Part shown: one piece after another, positions 30,001-39,499 of the stretch
How the letters are laid out: every line of letters starts with the position of its first letter
How positions within the stretch are numbered: the stretch's first letter is position 1
Origin: Dehalococcoides mccartyi
GTDB lineage: Bacteria; Chloroflexota; Dehalococcoidia; GIF9; DYGU01
Direction: 5' to 3'
DNA: 64,000 nucleotides
Assembly (NCBI GenBank): GCA_020724525.1
Contig: DYGU01000001.1
Location: 105,974-169,973 of the forward strand
The notes under the pieces: generated by a model
Seen by the model: the letters and a program-made list of their open reading frames with translations, nothing else
Database searches by the model: none
Told to the model about the DNA's origin: nothing
Program-made: the position numbers and the translations under genes

Positions 30001-31458
30001 TCAACCCTTAATAACCCCAATGGGGGCTGCCATAGCTACTTTTCGGGAAATACCCGCTTGATGAGTCACCTCAACCACATGAGTCACATCCTTATAAGCC
30101 TCTGAAGCTTCTTCAGCCAATGACGCCATGCTCCCTGTCTTAACCAGAATACCCTTTGAGGCTAATTCTCGAGCCACATCAACACCCCTCAAGCTACGCT
30201 TGGCAGCAGCTCGACTTTGCATTCTCCCAGCACCATGGCAAGTTGAACCAAAGCTTTCTTTCATAGCCCTGTCAGTGCCAACAGCAACAAAAGAACAACG
30301 CCCCATGTCTCCAGGTATAAGAACCGGCTGCCCTATCTCCTGATAGCACTGGGGCACATCTTTATATCCGGCAGGAAAAGCCCGAGTAGCCCCTTTACGA
30401 TGAACACAAACGGTGACCTTTCGCCCGTTGACCATATGCTCTTCTATCTTGGCAATATTATGAGCTACATCATATATTTGCTCCAGTCCTAATTCATTAA
30501 GGCTCCTGTCAAAAACCTTAATAAAAGACTCCCGAGCCCAGTGGGTAATACATTGACGATTAGCCCAGGCATAATTGGCGGCACACGCCATAGCTGCCAA
30601 GTAGTCTTTTCCTTCTGGGGATGTTATGGGAGCGCAAGCCAATTCTCTGTCCGGGAGATTAATACCGTATTTCCTTACTGCACCTTCCATTATCCTCAAA
30701 TAGTCATCACAGACCTGATGTCCTAACCCTCGCGAGCCTGTGTGAATTAGCAATAATACCTGCCCAACCTTATCTATACCCATAACTTTAGCTGCCTTGG
30801 GATGATAGAGTTCTTTAACCACCTGGACTTCTAAGAAATGGTTACCTGAGCCTAATGTCCCTGATTGGGGAATACCTCGCTTTTTAGCTCTGGCACTTAC
30901 CTTATCAGGGTCAGCTCCTTTTAAACAACCACCCTCCTCGGTGACTTCCAAGTCCCTCGGGAGACCAAAACCGTGTTCTACTGCCCACCTCGCCCCCCTG
31001 GTTAAGACCTCAGCTATTTCTTTATCACTTATACGTATTTTGCCTTCCGAACCCAGTCCGGACGGAACATCATTGAAAAGCTCATTGATGAGTTCTTTAA
31101 TCTTTGGCTTAACTTCCTTCTCCGTAAAGTTAGTCCGTAATAACCTGACACCACAATTAATGTCATAGCCAACACCACCCGGTGAGACTACACCGTCTTT
31201 AACAGTGGTCGCGGCAACACCACCAATGGGGAAACCGTAACCTAAATGGATATCAGGCATAGCTAAAGAATGCCCGACTATGCCGGGTAAAAAGGCAACA
31301 TTAACCACTTGCTCGGGGGCTCGATCTTCACGAATCGCCTCCAGCATATTTTCATCAGCATAAATCAAGCCGGGGGCTCTCATCCCTGGCTTATAATTTT
31401 TGGGGATTTCCCAGCGATAATCGTCTATCTTGGTGAAAGGTCCTTCCCATCGTGCCAT
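30001..31458 (-). CDS. rtcB: RNA-splicing ligase RtcB
   Basis: DINCGVRLLRTN, GTLGSGNHFLEVQ, STCHGAGRMQSR. Confidence 0.96.
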   Translation of the reverse strand: MARWEGPFTKIDDYRWEIPKNYKPGMRAPGLIYADENMLEAIREDRAPEQVVNVAFLPGIVGHSLAMPDIHLGYGFPIGGVAATTVKDGVVSPGGVGYDINCGVRLLRTNFTEKEVKPKIKELINELFNDVPSGLGSEGKIRISDKEIAEVLTRGARWAVEHGFGLPRDLEVTEEGGCLKGADPDKVSARAKKRGIPQSGTLGSGNHFLEVQVVKELYHPKAAKVMGIDKVGQVLLLIHTGSRGLGHQVCDDYLRIMEGAVRKYGINLPDRELACAPITSPEGKDYLAAMACAANYAWANRQCITHWARESFIKVFDRSLNELGLEQIYDVAHNIAKIEEHMVNGRKVTVCVHRKGATRAFPAGYKDVPQCYQEIGQPVLIPGDMGRCSFVAVGTDRAMKESFGSTCHGAGRMQSRAAAKRSLRGVDVARELASKGILVKTGSMASLAEEASEAYKDVTHVVEVTHQAGISRKVAMAAPIGVIKG

Positions 31459-31548
31459 TTTTCCACCTCCTTTTAAGAGATTGCTGAAAAAGTCCTTATG
31501 CCTTTATCAAAGTAAACCTATGCCCAACCCATCTCCAAATTCGGGGCT

Positions 31549-31580
31549 CCCTGAAAAACGAAGTTTTTCAGGGGTTTTTT
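31549..31580 (+). terminator. Strong hairpin followed by T-run (plus-strand polarity)
   Basis: CCCTGAAAAAC GAA GTTTTTCAGGG G TTTTTT. Confidence 0.55.
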
Positions 31581-32013
31581 AAATGTCAAAAATGACTTGC
31601 ACCCTATAGTTGCCGTTATCCCTTTCTATCTTCAGCATATGATAAGTAGCTGCTTTAACGCCTGTCTTTAACTTATGCCGGGATAGGTCTACCCTTTCGC
31701 CAAAGCAGCGAGCTTGGAGCTGGTCTCTGGTTAATCGGTTAATCTCAAACTTTTTGAAAATAATATGTTCCACATCAAAAGTGTAGATAAGCTCATTAAG
31801 CCACCCTACAAGGAGACTTTCCTGATCCTCCGCAGACAGTTTTATATCCCGATGTAAATTTTCCACAACTGTGTTAAGGTCAATGATAAGACTGAACAGA
31901 CCCATGGCGGCATTGGCAAAGGCTTGCTTGATGTCATTCCCATAAGCCACAACACCAGTATCTGCCGTGTGGTTAATAAATTCAAAAGTTTTCACAGGAA
32001 CCATGTCTGACAT
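31579..32013 (-). CDS. Archease
   Basis: FEFINHTADTGVVAYGNDIKQAFANAAMGLF, DxExLLVGWLNELIYTFD-like, VKAATYHMLKIER. Confidence 0.92.
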   Translation of the reverse strand: MSDMVPVKTFEFINHTADTGVVAYGNDIKQAFANAAMGLFSLIIDLNTVVENLHRDIKLSAEDQESLLVGWLNELIYTFDVEHIIFKKFEINRLTRDQLQARCFGERVDLSRHKLKTGVKAATYHMLKIERDNGNYRVQVIFDI

Positions 32014-32031
32014 CGCTTTAATTCCTCGGCA

Positions 32032-32442
32032 TTAGGATTTCTCCTCTTCCAATTGCTCAATCTTCCGGATGTAAGAAACAAGATGCTCAAGATACCCCTC
32101 CACTTCTTCAAACTCCACCGTCCCCTCATAGTAGCCCTCAATGTGTAAGGCATTCCTTAAGGAATGGTAATAAAGCTCAAGCTCTTTGTCTCCATATTTG
32201 TGGGCTAGGTATCTCCTTCCTCTATCTCCTCTTTTTGGCAACTCTTCTTCCTTAACTCCCTTTTTAATCAAAAGGGCATAGGTTGCCTCGACGGCGGAGA
32301 GCCAACCCTTACCACAAGCATCCCTTAAAATAGTGCCATCACTCCGTTCCTTCGCCCTGTTGAATTCTCCTACTGCCTTTTGGTAAAGCTCTTTTGCCCC
32401 TTTTAGATGAACTTCAGCACTCATTTTTCTCTCCTGTCTCAC
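32032..32442 (-). CDS. HEPN-like (PaREP1/DUF5618-type) all-alpha protein
   Basis: HLKGAKELYQKAVGEFNRAKERSD...ACGKGWLSAVEATYALLIKKG...YYHSLRNALHIEGYYEG. Confidence 0.6.
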   Translation of the reverse strand: MRQERKMSAEVHLKGAKELYQKAVGEFNRAKERSDGTILRDACGKGWLSAVEATYALLIKKGVKEEELPKRGDRGRRYLAHKYGDKELELYYHSLRNALHIEGYYEGTVEFEEVEGYLEHLVSYIRKIEQLEEEKS

Positions 32443-32601
32443 TATTCTCTTTGAGACCCCATTGATTTATTATGTCAAAACGGACATATAAAGTTTTTGG
32501 TTGTTTCGATTTATTCCAGCCAAATTTGGGCAGACTCATTATACCAGTTCCCCAGACCGAAGCCAAAAACCCACGATTGAGGTCGTTTAGCAATTGTCGA
32601 G

Positions 32602-32673
32602 TTGTCATTGCGACCCTTCACTTTGTGAAGGGATGGCAATCCTTGTTGCGAGCACAGCGAAGCAATCCCGACC
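32602..32673. repeat. REP/MITE-like repeat, degenerate copy
   Basis: TTGTCATTGCGACCC...TTGTTGCGAGCACAGCGAAGCAATCCCGAC. Confidence 0.55.
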
Positions 32674-32752
32674 AAATTCCTTGCAGCAACCCCCTGATTT
32701 TATTCTCCTCTACATATGACTATAATAATGCTACCATACAAGAGGAGGTAAA

Positions 32753-33055
32753 ATTGCGAATTGTCCGCTTTGTCATTCAAGGTAAAATCAAATACGGAGT
32801 ATTAGAGGATGATGTTATATACGGCTTTTGGGGTAGTCCCTTTGCTCAGTTTAAGGGTTGTAAGAGCTCCTTCATCCAGCTCCCGCCTCCCAAAGCGCGT
32901 TGATTACGAAGGGGAGCTGGCAATAGTTATTTGCAAAAAAAGCCAAGGACGTGCTTCAAGACAAAGCCAAAGACTATATACTCGGCTACACCTGTTTTAA
33001 TGATGTTTCAGAACGCCATGCCCAGAGGGAAGACGGTCAATGAACAAGACTCACC
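32753..33055 (+). pseudogene. Fumarylacetoacetate hydrolase-family protein remnant, frame-broken
   Basis: LRIVRFVIQGKIKYGVLEDDVIYGFWG..., RVDYEGELAIVICKK, DYILGYTCFNDVSERHAQREDGQ found in three frames. Confidence 0.75.
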
Positions 33056-33117
33056 ATACAAAGTTTTCAACGATTATCCAATTGCTCGAGGCAAGCGCCG
33101 GAGCCTATGCACTGGCC

Positions 33118-33442
33118 TAGCTATTTTGAGTGGGAGTGGTAGTGTAGAGGTGGCCGTGGAATTCAAGTATGAATCAGCTCATGCACGCGGCGATATTTGG
33201 CCGAGCAAATTCCCCGTTGTCTTTTGGGGCGATGAAGGTGTTGGTGAAGACATAAAGCGGATCAAGAGTTTCGTTGCTGATAAAAAGGCTCAAGTAGCCT
33301 ACTCGCTTTTTATAGAGAGGGAAGTTACTTCCGCCATAGAGAGCCGCACCCCGGGAGCAAATGGATAGACTGGGATATAAGTGTCTGTCCACCACACCGT
33401 GTGGCGGTGCTTCTATCAAGAGCGGAGATGAACCCATTGTGA
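33118..33442 (+). pseudogene. Conserved hypothetical protein remnant, frameshifted
   Basis: VAVEFKYESAHARGDIWPSKFPVVFWGDEGVGEDIKRIKSFVADKKAQVAYSLFI then other frame EGSYFRHREPHPGSKWIDWDISVCPPHRVAVLLSRAEMNPL*. Confidence 0.6.
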
Positions 33443-33513
33443 CTGGTTAATGTTTCATATATGACTAATAGACAATAGGGCGAAATGTGCAATCACAACG
33501 GCGAACCTGATTT

Positions 33514-34101
33514 TCAACCTTCTATAATCTCTTTGGTGCTGGGGACTTTTCCGGAGAGGCGCTCATCAATTCGGGTAGCTATATCAATGGCTCGACCTAG
33601 GGCTTTGAAGATGGCTTCGACTTTATGATGGTCATTGATGCCATCCAAGACTTTAGCATGGAGGTTAAGTCTGGCATCCAAAGCGAAAGAGGTGAGGAAG
33701 TGACGGATAAGGTCAACACTAAATTCACTAATGGCAGTCTCAGTGAAGGGAGCTTCCACAACCGCATATCCCCTACCACCAAGGTCTAAAGCTACCAGGG
33801 ATAAGGCGTCATCCATGGGCACTATGGCTTGAGCCATCCGGACAATTCCTCGTCTTTCTCCCAAAGCCTGGTTAAAGGCTTTGCCTAAGGCAATAGCTAC
33901 ATCTTCAACTATATGGTGCTGGTCATTACCAGTAGCCGATATTTTTATGTCAAGAACCCCATGCTGGGCTAACTGGGCTAAAAGATGGTCAAACATCCTG
34001 ATGCCAGTAGTAATAGTAAATTGAGCACTGCCATCAATGTTAAGCTCCACCCTAACGGCAGTTTCCTTAGTCTCCCTGATAATGGTCGCTTTTCTTTCTA
34101 T
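33514..34101 (-). CDS. hisB: Imidazoleglycerol-phosphate dehydratase, apparent ATA start
   Basis: IERKATIIRETKETAVRVELNIDGSAQFTITTGIRMFDHLLAQLAQHG; ORF track start 34050 would remove conserved N-terminus. Confidence 0.9.
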   Translation of the reverse strand: MERKATIIRETKETAVRVELNIDGSAQFTITTGIRMFDHLLAQLAQHGVLDIKISATGNDQHHIVEDVAIALGKAFNQALGERRGIVRMAQAIVPMDDALSLVALDLGGRGYAVVEAPFTETAISEFSVDLIRHFLTSFALDARLNLHAKVLDGINDHHKVEAIFKALGRAIDIATRIDERLSGKVPSTKEIIEG

Positions 34102-34184
34102 GGGCTTGCCTCTTTGAGGTTAATTGCCGACGATAACAATATCGACACTGGTATGTCCCATCATTTTCCCCGTTCAGCGTTAGA

Positions 34185-35282
34185 TTAACATATCTCCTTC
34201 AAAGCGGCAATAAGGGCATCGGTATCCTGGGGCTTTCCTACGGTAATGCGAAGACAGCCTTTAAGTTCTGGTGTATCAAAATAACGGATAAATATTCCCC
34301 GCTGCCGAAGTTGTTGATGAACAGTCCTGGCATTACCCTTAACTACCCGACATAGAATGAAATTGCCCTCCGAAGGATAGGGGATTAGCCACTTAATTTC
34401 CTTTTCCAATCGGTTAAAAAGTCGTTCCCGTTCGGCTACTATTTTCTTAATAGTTCCCCGGAGATAGTCCACATCTTTTAAGGACTGGATGGCAGCTACC
34501 TGGGCAGCCACATTAATATTATAGGGCTGCTTTATCTTCATTAGATACTCGGCAATAACCTTAGGGAAAATGCCATAACCGATGCGCAAGCCCGCCAACC
34601 CCGCCCATTTGCTGAAGGTGCGCAAGACCACAAGATTGGAATAACGGGGAACGGAAAAGACCATAGTTACTCCACTAAATTCGGAATAGGCTTCATCTAT
34701 TACTACCACAAGACCGGTATCAAGGAGTTCTGCCACTTCAGGCTCAGTTGCAACATTGCCGGTAGGGTTGTTGGGAGAAGCAATAAAAATTACCTTTGTC
34801 CTTTTGTCCACAGCTTTTTTAATAGCTGGGACATCAAGGGAAAAATCCTGGCGCCGCTGAACATTAACTACTTTACCTGCCCAGACTTCAGTACGAAAAG
34901 AATACATACCAAAGGTGGGTGGGCAATTAATTACTTTATCCCCGGGCTGAAGGAGGAGAGACAAAACAATATCAATAAGTTCATCAATACCACTACCAGC
35001 CACAATGTGCCCAGTATCCAGCCCAATATATTTTGATAAAGCCTCTCTTAGCTCCCGCTGCTCCGGGTCGGGATAAATATGATAGTAAGGATAAGTAACC
35101 AGGGCTACCAGGACTTTTGGTGAACACCCGTAAGGGTTTTCATTACCATCAAGCTTAATCACTTTTTCTGCGGCTATCCCTGTACCCCGGACTAAAATTT
35201 CCGGAGGTTCGATAGCAGCGTAAGCTTTCATTTTAATAAGTTCAGGTCTAATTAGTTTTTGAATGTCCTGGTCGGAAGTCAT
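34185..35282 (-). CDS. hisC: Histidinol-phosphate aminotransferase
   Basis: KLDGNENPYGCSPKV, SPNNPTGN, RTFSKWAGLAGLRIGY. Confidence 0.96.
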   Translation of the reverse strand: MTSDQDIQKLIRPELIKMKAYAAIEPPEILVRGTGIAAEKVIKLDGNENPYGCSPKVLVALVTYPYYHIYPDPEQRELREALSKYIGLDTGHIVAGSGIDELIDIVLSLLLQPGDKVINCPPTFGMYSFRTEVWAGKVVNVQRRQDFSLDVPAIKKAVDKRTKVIFIASPNNPTGNVATEPEVAELLDTGLVVVIDEAYSEFSGVTMVFSVPRYSNLVVLRTFSKWAGLAGLRIGYGIFPKVIAEYLMKIKQPYNINVAAQVAAIQSLKDVDYLRGTIKKIVAERERLFNRLEKEIKWLIPYPSEGNFILCRVVKGNARTVHQQLRQRGIFIRYFDTPELKGCLRITVGKPQDTDALIAALKEIC

Positions 35283-36607
35283 CGGTCTTTTTCTCTTCGT
35301 TTTAGTCTTATCTCTACAGACCTGGCATGGTAGGGTAGCCCTTCTGCTTTAGCCATAGTTATAGCTGCTTGTCCCAGTTTCTGTAAAGTGGCTTTATCTA
35401 AAGAGATAATGTTGGTAGCTTTAACGAAATCATTAATTCCCAGGGGTGAGCTGAAGCGAGCACAACCCCCCGTAGGCAAGACATGGCTTGGTCCGGCAAC
35501 ATAATCGCCCAGAGCCACTGCGGAAGCTTCACCAACAAAAATGCAACCAGCGCTGGAAATCTGGTTAATATATCTTTCGGCATTTTCCACTATTAAGGAG
35601 ACATGCTCCGGGGCAAATAGATTGACCAATTCTATGGCTTCGTCAAGATTGTCCACCATAATTAGCATGCCTCTTTCTAAAGCCTGGGATAGAGTAGTTT
35701 GTGACTCCAGTTTTTTAACTTCTTCCGCTTCGGTAGCCACTTTATTAGCTAACTCAGAAGAAGTAGTAATCAGAATTACCGATGCCAGAGGGTCGTGTTC
35801 CGCCTGGGCTAATAAGTCAGCAGCACATAGATATGGGTCAGCCGTATCATCAGCGACAATTACTATTTCACTCGGTCCCTGGAGACCATCAATGTCTACT
35901 ATGCCGTAGACCTTCTTTTTGGCTAAGACCACAAAAATATTGCCTGGACCACAAATTTTATCCACCTTTGGTATTGTCTGGGTGCCAAAAGCCAGGGCAG
36001 CTATAGCTTGAGCACCGCCGATTTTAAAAATACGGTCTACCTTGGCTATGTGCCCAGCGATAAGCGTCGCTGCCGGGATAGACCCGTCTTTTCTTGGGGG
36101 AGTAATGATGATTATTTCTCGGACTCCAGCCACACGAGCTGGAATGGCAGTCATCAGCACTGTGGATGGGTAGGCAGCAGCACCCCCGGGGACATAGATA
36201 CCAACTCTATCTAAAGGGCGAAGCTGCTGAGCTAAACCGTTTTCACTAAAACTACTCCTTCCTTTTTGCTGACACTTCAGGTGAAAAGCCCAAATCCTGT
36301 CGGCAGCTAATTTCAAAGCTGAAACCAGCCCTTGGTCGGCTTTTTGCCAGGCAGCCTGAATCTCCCCTTGGCCGACTTCAAAAAAACTAAGCTCGACCTC
36401 ATCCAACTTTTTGGTGTAGTCAAAAAGAGCCTCATCACCCTGGCTGCGAACATCAGCGATAATGCGTTCAACTACCTGGTCCGGTGTTAGCTCCCCACCA
36501 AAAACATCTCTAATCTTGGCTTTAACACCAGCCGGCAAAGTTATTTCGGGGAATATCCGCCTTGTTAACAGGGCTTTAGCCTTATTAAAGCCGGTTACCC
36601 GTATCAT
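35279..36607 (-). CDS. hisD: Histidinol dehydrogenase
   Basis: GIYVPGGAAAYPSTVLMTAIPARVAGV, GPSEIVIVADDTA, GDYVAGPSHVLPTGG. Confidence 0.97.
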   Translation of the reverse strand: MIRVTGFNKAKALLTRRIFPEITLPAGVKAKIRDVFGGELTPDQVVERIIADVRSQGDEALFDYTKKLDEVELSFFEVGQGEIQAAWQKADQGLVSALKLAADRIWAFHLKCQQKGRSSFSENGLAQQLRPLDRVGIYVPGGAAAYPSTVLMTAIPARVAGVREIIIITPPRKDGSIPAATLIAGHIAKVDRIFKIGGAQAIAALAFGTQTIPKVDKICGPGNIFVVLAKKKVYGIVDIDGLQGPSEIVIVADDTADPYLCAADLLAQAEHDPLASVILITTSSELANKVATEAEEVKKLESQTTLSQALERGMLIMVDNLDEAIELVNLFAPEHVSLIVENAERYINQISSAGCIFVGEASAVALGDYVAGPSHVLPTGGCARFSSPLGINDFVKATNIISLDKATLQKLGQAAITMAKAEGLPYHARSVEIRLKRREKDR

Positions 36608-38040
36608 TGCCGGCTTCTCCCCGTAGCCTTACGGAACAGGTCAATAAGAGAATTAATTCTGTCCCTTTTGACCGCAGACCTGGGAATTGCTTTATTACCA
36701 ATGAGGCAAGCCGTGGATAGAAAGAGCACTTCTATAATTTTCAGATTATGCCTCGCTAAGGTCTCACCGGTTTGAGTATTCTCAACAAGCAAATCAGCAT
36801 CCTCAGGCAAAAAAGCTTCACTGGCTCCCCAGGTAGGGATTATCCGGTACAGACTCAGATGATTGTCCCTGAGATACTTCTCAGCAATGTTTACATATTC
36901 TGAGACAACCCTTAAGGGGGATAATCTACCAGAGCTTATAAGTCGTCTTAGCTCGCTAATATTATTTACTGAAAGCTCCTGACTTACAGCAGCTACAATT
37001 TTTACCTCCCCAAAACTAAAAGAGACGTGTTCCACTACTGGACTTGATGGGAACTGATAAAGATGGTCAAGGAGCCAATCTCTGCCGGTAATTGCCAGAT
37101 CAAAGTTGCCATTAGCCACTTGAAGGGGCATGTCTTGAGGTCGGATAACCTTAGCTCTAACCCAATCTAAGTCAAAAATAGGACGACGACTTATTGTTTC
37201 GCCAGAATAACCAGTAACCTGAAGCCCGGCTTTACTCAGGAATTCTTCGGTTAGTCTTTGCTGGTGACCATCAGGTAAAGCCAGATAGACTGAATTTTTT
37301 TCTTCCGGTAATGAAATGTTCGGCGTCTTCTTTACCCTACTTGGTGATGGTGGTTCTGGTATTTCTCTAATAGCAGAACTAATTTGAGTTAGAATATCAC
37401 TCATGTTTTTCGTTTCCCACTTCCGCCGATTAGCCACAAGCACGGCACTGGTCGAAAGTACTTCCTTTAGCGGGTAAAGACCATCGGCTTTGAGTTCTTT
37501 TTCATCTTTTTTCCAGATTATTATCAAGTCGGCATTTTCTGGCGGATAGGCTTCGACACTTCCCCAAACCGGAAAGATGCGGAAGCGCCTCAATCTGAGG
37601 TTTAAGGCAAAAGCTTCAGCTAAATTAGGGTATTCACTTACTATTTGCCAATCATCCTTTTCTGCCAGCAATGAAGAAAGACTGGATATCCCTCCGTGTT
37701 GACTCGTTGCCGCATAAAGATTACCCTTACCATAGTTTAAGTTCATTACCTTTACCAAATTACTGGCTGGGTACTTGACCAAAAGCTCCTCGACCCAATC
37801 CAACCCACATATACCCAGGTCATAATTACCCACAGCAACCTGAATGGGGATGTCCTTCTCATGAAACACCTTAGCCGAAAGATAAGGCAATTGGCTGGAT
37901 TGAAGACGGTAAAGCCGGGGCTGGTCCTTATAGTCTTCCAATCCCAGTTCTGCCTCATCAAGTAAACTAACGGTGCCCGAGAAGAGCCTGCCTTTAGGTA
38001 GAGCTATCCTGATATAGTGGCATCGAATTTGAGAAAACAA
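36604..38040 (-). CDS. hisG: Tandemly duplicated ATP phosphoribosyltransferase (two HisG cores)
   Basis: Core 1 IRIALPKGRL...IPIQVAVGNYDLGICGLDWVEE; core 2 VYLALPDGHQ...MPLQVANGNFDLAITGRDWLLD...LLVENTQTGETLARHNLKIIEVLFLSTACLI. Confidence 0.9.
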   Translation of the reverse strand: MFSQIRCHYIRIALPKGRLFSGTVSLLDEAELGLEDYKDQPRLYRLQSSQLPYLSAKVFHEKDIPIQVAVGNYDLGICGLDWVEELLVKYPASNLVKVMNLNYGKGNLYAATSQHGGISSLSSLLAEKDDWQIVSEYPNLAEAFALNLRLRRFRIFPVWGSVEAYPPENADLIIIWKKDEKELKADGLYPLKEVLSTSAVLVANRRKWETKNMSDILTQISSAIREIPEPPSPSRVKKTPNISLPEEKNSVYLALPDGHQQRLTEEFLSKAGLQVTGYSGETISRRPIFDLDWVRAKVIRPQDMPLQVANGNFDLAITGRDWLLDHLYQFPSSPVVEHVSFSFGEVKIVAAVSQELSVNNISELRRLISSGRLSPLRVVSEYVNIAEKYLRDNHLSLYRIIPTWGASEAFLPEDADLLVENTQTGETLARHNLKIIEVLFLSTACLIGNKAIPRSAVKRDRINSLIDLFRKATGRSRQ

Positions 38041-38043
38041 ATT

Positions 38044-39291
38044 TTAGGTAAATCCTCCAATTAAGTTAAGGACCTCAGCCGCCGAGGTAGCCCTTTTAGT
38101 CTGGTTTGTGTCTCGGTCAAAGACAATGAACAAGGGTAACTCTCTCTCACTCACCGTAATCAGCCAACGCCAGTCGGTAGTCTTCTGACCAACAAAGTCA
38201 AGTTCAGCTATATAACCTGCCTGACGGAGAACCTGAGCCAGATAAAAGCAAGCTGTAACTCCTTCAATTGTTTCCGTTTTGCCTTTAATTAAGACTCCCC
38301 GCTCTACCTTGTCTCCCAACTTCACCAACAGCAAATCTGCCAGGGGATCAACATATAAAGCAAAACCGCAGGCAGGTATGTTCCCACCACCCAGAAGAGG
38401 AATCAAATCGTCGTATCTACCCCCACCACCTACCTTTCTATCATCAATTAAAATTTCAAAGCAAACGCCAGTATAGTACTCAAAGCCAGGCAAAGACTTA
38501 AGGTTAATCTTATACTTATAGCCAAGAGTATCCAGCAACTCGGTGACCCCGATAAAGTTATCCAGATTGGCTCTAAGATTAACAGAGGTTGTAGGACAAA
38601 CAGCTCTAAAATTTTCAAGGAAGTCTTTTGACTTCCCTACTATCCGCAACAATTGGGGAAGAAACTCCCCCAGAGGAGGCTTTAATGCTTTCGTCTCTGT
38701 AAACACTTGCCAATTACCTTCCAATATTTGAGTCAAAGCTTTAGTTTCCTCTTCAGGTTCAAGATTTAGCTCCCTAAGAAGTGCCTTGACCACACCGGCA
38801 TGAGACAGACTGACTTTACTATTACTAAAACCAAGATTGTGCAAAACCTCCGTTGCCAGCAATATGATTTCTACATCGGCTACCAGCTCACCACTACCCA
38901 AAAACTCAGCACCGCATTGCCATTTCTCCCTGTTTTCCGTTCCCGTTGTTTCAAAAACAAAAACATTAGTTACATAATAAAGACGAGCTAATTTTCGCTC
39001 GGGCAAGTTACTAATAAACAGTCTAGCTAAAGGAATAGTACCGTCCGGTCTGAGCACTACTCTCTCTCCACTCCACCCATCCCAGTCAAGAAAAGAATAA
39101 ACTCTACCAAGCATACTTGGGATAAGGGTGCCGGTAGCTGTGAATAGATGAAGGTACTCCAGAGATGGTGTCCTTACCTCTTGATAACCCCAGCCACGAC
39201 AGCAGCTTCTGAAGACATCCTCAATAAGGCGAAAGCGCCTCATATCTTCAGGTAGCAAGTCCCTGGTGCCTTTATAGCTTCGACTATCCAC
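38044..39291 (-). CDS. hisZ: ATP phosphoribosyltransferase regulatory subunit HisZ (HisRS-like)
   Basis: YKGTRDLLPEDMRRFRLIEDVF...RPDGTIPLARL...GGGGRYDDLIPLLGG; adjacent to hisG. Confidence 0.8.
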   Translation of the reverse strand: MDSRSYKGTRDLLPEDMRRFRLIEDVFRSCCRGWGYQEVRTPSLEYLHLFTATGTLIPSMLGRVYSFLDWDGWSGERVVLRPDGTIPLARLFISNLPERKLARLYYVTNVFVFETTGTENREKWQCGAEFLGSGELVADVEIILLATEVLHNLGFSNSKVSLSHAGVVKALLRELNLEPEEETKALTQILEGNWQVFTETKALKPPLGEFLPQLLRIVGKSKDFLENFRAVCPTTSVNLRANLDNFIGVTELLDTLGYKYKINLKSLPGFEYYTGVCFEILIDDRKVGGGGRYDDLIPLLGGGNIPACGFALYVDPLADLLLVKLGDKVERGVLIKGKTETIEGVTACFYLAQVLRQAGYIAELDFVGQKTTDWRWLITVSERELPLFIVFDRDTNQTKRATSAAEVLNLIGGFT

Positions 39292-39499
39292 GTTCCTTTT
39301 TATCTTAAGTAATTTGACCCATTCTACACCAATTATCTCCCCCCTTCAATCCGGCCCGAGAATGTTTATTAACAGTAAACTGTGGCTCTGACCCTGAACG
39401 AAGTGAAGGGGAAGAGTCTAATTATAGATTCTTCGCCTATAGGGCTCAGAATGACAAATTACGAATCGCTAAACAACCTCCTGAGCCCTGCTAAGGAGA

